Positions 61,580-64,000 of a stretch of 64,000 nucleotides of DNA are shown here, piece after piece. The position numbers were made by a program, and so were the translations under genes. Position 1 is the stretch's first letter; each line of letters begins with the position of its first letter. The stretch is from contig JABFRN010000001.1 in assembly GCA_013141175.1 (NCBI GenBank), positions 1,751,444 to 1,815,443 on the forward strand, written 5' to 3'. Origin of the DNA: Lysobacter sp. Its GTDB lineage: Bacteria; Pseudomonadota; Gammaproteobacteria; Xanthomonadales; Xanthomonadaceae. Under the pieces are notes generated by a model. That model was not told the origin of the DNA. It worked only from the letters and a program-made list of their open reading frames with translations, and did no database searches.

Positions 61580-62656
61580 ATGGAACCATCACGCATGCAC
61601 CACATTCCATACGGCACACGCTTCGTCCCCGCGCTGTTGCTCGCATTGATCGCGTCGGCAACATTTCCGGCGCAGGCCGTACAGAATTCATTCGATCACG
61701 AAGACTGGCAACTGGTCTGCGACAACACCCGCACCTGTCGTGTCGCCGGCTATCAGAGCGACGAAGCCGAGATGCCGGTGAGCGTGCTGTTCACGCGCAA
61801 CGCCGGTGCGGGAACGGCGGTCGCGGGCCGCGTGGCGCTGGGCGATGGCTGGGAGGACAGCGTGCTCGACGCATTGCCGGCGCAGTTCCGCGTCGCGCTG
61901 TGGATCGACGGCAAACATCATGGCGAACGCACGGTGGCCAAGGACGCGCTGGAAGCCGACCTCACCGCCGCCCAGACCGCAGCCCTGTTGAAAGCATTGG
62001 CGCGCGACACGCGCATCGAATTCCGCGCGGGCAAGATCGTGTGGGTGCTCTCCGATCGCGGCGCCGCCGCCGTGCTGCTGAAGATGGATGACTTCCAGGG
62101 CCGCATCGGCACCGTCGGCGCCGCGCTTCGCAAAGGCAAACAGAACGAAGCGAAGGTCCTGCCGCCGCTGCCCGCGCCGGTCGTCAAGGCCGCTGCGCTG
62201 GTGCCCGCCAGACCCGCCGATGCGCGATTCATCGCGGACCACGGCGACGCCGTGCGCAAGGCGCTGCGCAGCGCCACCGATGAGGACGCATGCGAGGACT
62301 TGCACAAGACCGGCGACGAAGAACAGTCGCTGGATGTCGTCCGCTTGACCAAGACGAAACTGCTGGTCTCCACCCGCTGCTGGCTGGCCGCCTACAACGC
62401 CGGCAGCGGTTACTGGATCGTCAACGACACCCCGCCGTATCGCCCCGAACTCGTCACCAGCGACGCCAGCGACTTCGACGACGGCACCCTGATCTCCACC
62501 CAGAAAGCGCGCGGCCTCGGCGACTGCTGGGGCAGCGATCAATGGACCTGGAACGGCACCGGCTTCGAGCAGACCGCCTCGTCCTCCACCGGCCTGTGCA
62601 AAGGCTTCGCAGGCGGCGCGTGGGAATTGCCTACGCTGGTCACCGAGATCCGGTGA
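61580..62656 (+). CDS. Exported DUF1176 protein
   Basis: The 358-residue protein has a signal peptide (about residues 6-33, ending AQA) and the DUF1176 features: an N-terminal WQLVCDNTRTCRVAGYQ and a C-terminal CWGSDQWTWNGTGFEQT with ELPTLVTEIR. Its function is unknown; it is a periplasmic protein of about 36 kDa. It is probably co-transcribed with the subtilase. The ATG at 61595 is an alternative start nearer the signal peptide. Confidence 0.88.
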   Translation: MEPSRMHHIPYGTRFVPALLLALIASATFPAQAVQNSFDHEDWQLVCDNTRTCRVAGYQSDEAEMPVSVLFTRNAGAGTAVAGRVALGDGWEDSVLDALPAQFRVALWIDGKHHGERTVAKDALEADLTAAQTAALLKALARDTRIEFRAGKIVWVLSDRGAAAVLLKMDDFQGRIGTVGAALRKGKQNEAKVLPPLPAPVVKAAALVPARPADARFIADHGDAVRKALRSATDEDACEDLHKTGDEEQSLDVVRLTKTKLLVSTRCWLAAYNAGSGYWIVNDTPPYRPELVTSDASDFDDGTLISTQKARGLGDCWGSDQWTWNGTGFEQTASSSTGLCKGFAGGAWELPTLVTEIR

Positions 62657-62680
62657 TCGGTTCGTCACGAAGTTTGTAGG

Positions 62681-62697
62681 GTGGGCTTTATGCCCAC
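62681..62697. repeat. Hairpin GTGGGC-TTTAT-GCCCAC after the DUF1176 gene
   Basis: A 6-bp stem with a 5-base loop 24 bp after the stop, embedded in GTAGGGTGGGCTTTATGCCC, a motif of dispersed repeats. It may also act as a weak terminator, although no U-run follows. Confidence 0.55.
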
Positions 62698-62746
62698 CAT
62701 CGCGACAAACTCGTTGTCGAAGACAATAATCGAAGCAGGCAACTGC

Positions 62747-62841
62747 GTAGGGCGCATAAGCCGAAGGCGTCATCCGCCATGATCGTTTCAATGGCCGACT
62801 GCCTCAAAGAAGGTGCATGACGCTTCGCTTATGCATCCTAC
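62747..62841. repeat. Inverted repeat pair, GTAGGGCGCATAAGCC family, copy 3
   Basis: Arm 1 (62747-62778) carries the GGCGCATAAGCCGAAGGCGT variant, and arm 2 (62811-62841) the AGGTGCATGACGCTTCGCTT variant, as at 2667 and 40609. It lies in the promoter region of the deaminase gene, 89 bp before its ATG. Confidence 0.8.
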
Positions 62842-62929
62842 TCGCTGGAATGGATTCGAATTCCAAACGCCCGCTAGGCGTCCGCCCCCGCTTCGGGCAG
62901 ACTCCCGACACCAGAAAAAGGAACGCCGT

Positions 62930-63964
62930 ATGGCCGTGTCTACCCAGAAACTCCCCGATTTCCTGCGTGGCCTGCCGAAGGCGGAGTTGCATATCCATAT
63001 CGAGGGTTCGCTGGAGCCGGAGCTGATCTTCGCCATGGCCGAACGCAACAACGTCGCCCTGGCCTATCCGGATGTCGCGTCGCTGCGTGCGGCGTATGCG
63101 TTCACCGATCTGCAGAGCTTTCTCGATATCTATTACGCCGGCGCCAGTGTGCTGCTGACCGAGGCGGATTTCTTCGACATGGCCTGGGCCTATTTCCTGC
63201 GCGCGAAGGCGGACAACATCCTGCATACCGAGCTGTTCTTCGACCCGCAGACGCACACTGCGCGCGGGGTGTCGATGGGCACGGTGATCAACGGGCTGCG
63301 CCGGGCCTGCGATCGGGCGCAGTCGGAATTGGGCGTGCGTGCGGAACTGATCCTGTGCTTCCTGCGTCATCTGTCCGAAGACGACGCCCTGGCGACCTTC
63401 GAGGAGGCGCGCCCCTACCGGGGCAAGTTCATCGGCGTGGGTCTGGATTCCAGCGAACTGGGTCATCCGCCGGAGAAGTTCGCGCGGGTATTCGCGCAGG
63501 CGCGCAAGGATGGCCTGCGGTTGGTCGCGCACGCCGGCGAAGAAGGACCGCCGGCCTACATCTGGGGTGCGCTGGACGTGTTGAAGGCCGAGCGCATCGA
63601 TCACGGGGTGCAGGCCTTGAAGGATCCCGCGCTGGTCAAGCGGCTGGCCGAACAGCGCGTGCCGCTGACGGTCTGTCCTTTCTCCAACATCAAGCTGTGC
63701 GTGTTCAAGACGCTGGCTGAGCATAATTTGCGGCAGTTGCTCGATGCAGGGCTGATGGCGACGGTGAATTCGGACGATCCGGCCTATTTCGGCGGCTACT
63801 TGAACCAGAACTTCGTCGACACGTTCGACGCGTTGGGGCTCGATGCCGGCCACGCGGTGACGCTGGCGCGCAACAGCTTCATCGCAAGTTTCGCCAGCGC
63901 GGCGCAGAAGCGTGACGATCTGGATCGACTCGACGCCTATCTCGATCACGCCGGCGTGCGTTGA
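62930..63964 (+). CDS. add: Adenine/adenosine deaminase
   Basis: The 344-residue amidohydrolase deaminates adenine or adenosine in purine salvage. The zinc site is visible as ELHIHIEGSLEPEL (His20, His22), the second His in LVAHAGEEGPPAYIWGALD, HGVQ and the catalytic Asp pair in NSDDPAYFGGY. HAGEEGPPAYIWGALD and DDPAYFGGYLN point to the adenine-deaminase branch more than to classical Add. AAAAAGGA precedes the ATG. The gene is complete and ends 36 bp before the window edge. Confidence 0.92.
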   Translation: MAVSTQKLPDFLRGLPKAELHIHIEGSLEPELIFAMAERNNVALAYPDVASLRAAYAFTDLQSFLDIYYAGASVLLTEADFFDMAWAYFLRAKADNILHTELFFDPQTHTARGVSMGTVINGLRRACDRAQSELGVRAELILCFLRHLSEDDALATFEEARPYRGKFIGVGLDSSELGHPPEKFARVFAQARKDGLRLVAHAGEEGPPAYIWGALDVLKAERIDHGVQALKDPALVKRLAEQRVPLTVCPFSNIKLCVFKTLAEHNLRQLLDAGLMATVNSDDPAYFGGYLNQNFVDTFDALGLDAGHAVTLARNSFIASFASAAQKRDDLDRLDAYLDHAGVR

Positions 63965-64000
63965 TCCGATGGGCAAGCGGACCCCATGCGTGACCGACAT

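Noticed and set aside
62813-62929. Longer N terminus for the deaminase starting at 62813
   Set aside because: It would begin inside a dispersed repeat, lacks a ribosome-binding site and adds residues outside the family fold; ATG 62930 has a good site.

Overview
The window is one continuous stretch of GC-rich chromosome with dense genes, short gaps and stop/start overlaps. Its gene content (rsmG-parA-parB, a chorismatase of the XanB2 type, a halogenated aryl-polyene/xanthomonadin-like pigment locus) and its many short inverted repeats of the GTAGGAGCGGC type point to a gammaproteobacterium of the Xanthomonadaceae (Lysobacter, Luteimonas, Pseudoxanthomonas or a relative). The genus cannot be fixed from this sequence. 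No rRNA, tRNA, CRISPR array, prophage or intact insertion sequence was recognised.

Layout. 1-9.5 kb: tail of an epimerase, an AT-richer secreted protein of unknown function, a GH79-like glycosidase, a YecA/SEC-C protein, small envelope proteins, queF and an exported M20 peptidase. 9.8-16.6 kb: an amino-acid permease, a large secreted protein, an ammonium transporter with a small partner, and an O-methyltransferase. 16.7-21.6 kb: a leftward run holding a LABN-domain protein, a GT2 glycosyltransferase, a ParE/RHH toxin-antitoxin pair, parB, parA, rsmG and a 4'-phosphopantetheinyl transferase. 21.7-28 kb: an acyl-AMP ligase, xthA, a LysR regulator divergent from an SRPBCC protein, and a coniferyl-aldehyde-dehydrogenase-like enzyme. 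28-31.3 kb: a gamma carbonic anhydrase followed by three overlapping membrane genes (DUF2157, DUF4401-like, GDYxxLxY). 31.9-39.1 kb: six genes in one overlapping chain (RDD, SpoIIM, DUF4129, DUF4350, MoxR ATPase, DUF58). 39.1-41 kb: a decayed stretch with repeats, a frameshifted secreted gene and remnants of GNAT and GrpB genes. 41-46.4 kb: aroE, hemB and an incomplete-looking peptide-type ABC transporter. 46.5-60 kb: the aryl-polyene locus. 60.1-64 kb: a secreted subtilase, a DUF1176 protein and an adenine/adenosine deaminase.

How the genes work together. In the pigment locus a chorismatase would supply a hydroxybenzoate starter. The acyl-AMP ligase and phosphopantetheinyl transferase, about 24 kb to the left, would load the starter and activate the acyl carrier protein. 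A ketosynthase/chain-length-factor-like pair, a ketoreductase and two hot-dog dehydratases would build the polyene. An LpxL-like acyltransferase, a GT2 enzyme, a LolA-like protein and an MMPL exporter would attach it to a lipid and move it outward, and a flavin-dependent halogenase candidate could halogenate it. These roles rest on family knowledge of aryl polyenes and xanthomonadins; the product is inferred.

Short inverted repeats have spread into gaps and also into coding sequence: the linker of the ABC ATPase and the C-terminal tails of the phosphopantetheinyl transferase and the SpoIIM protein are repeat-encoded.
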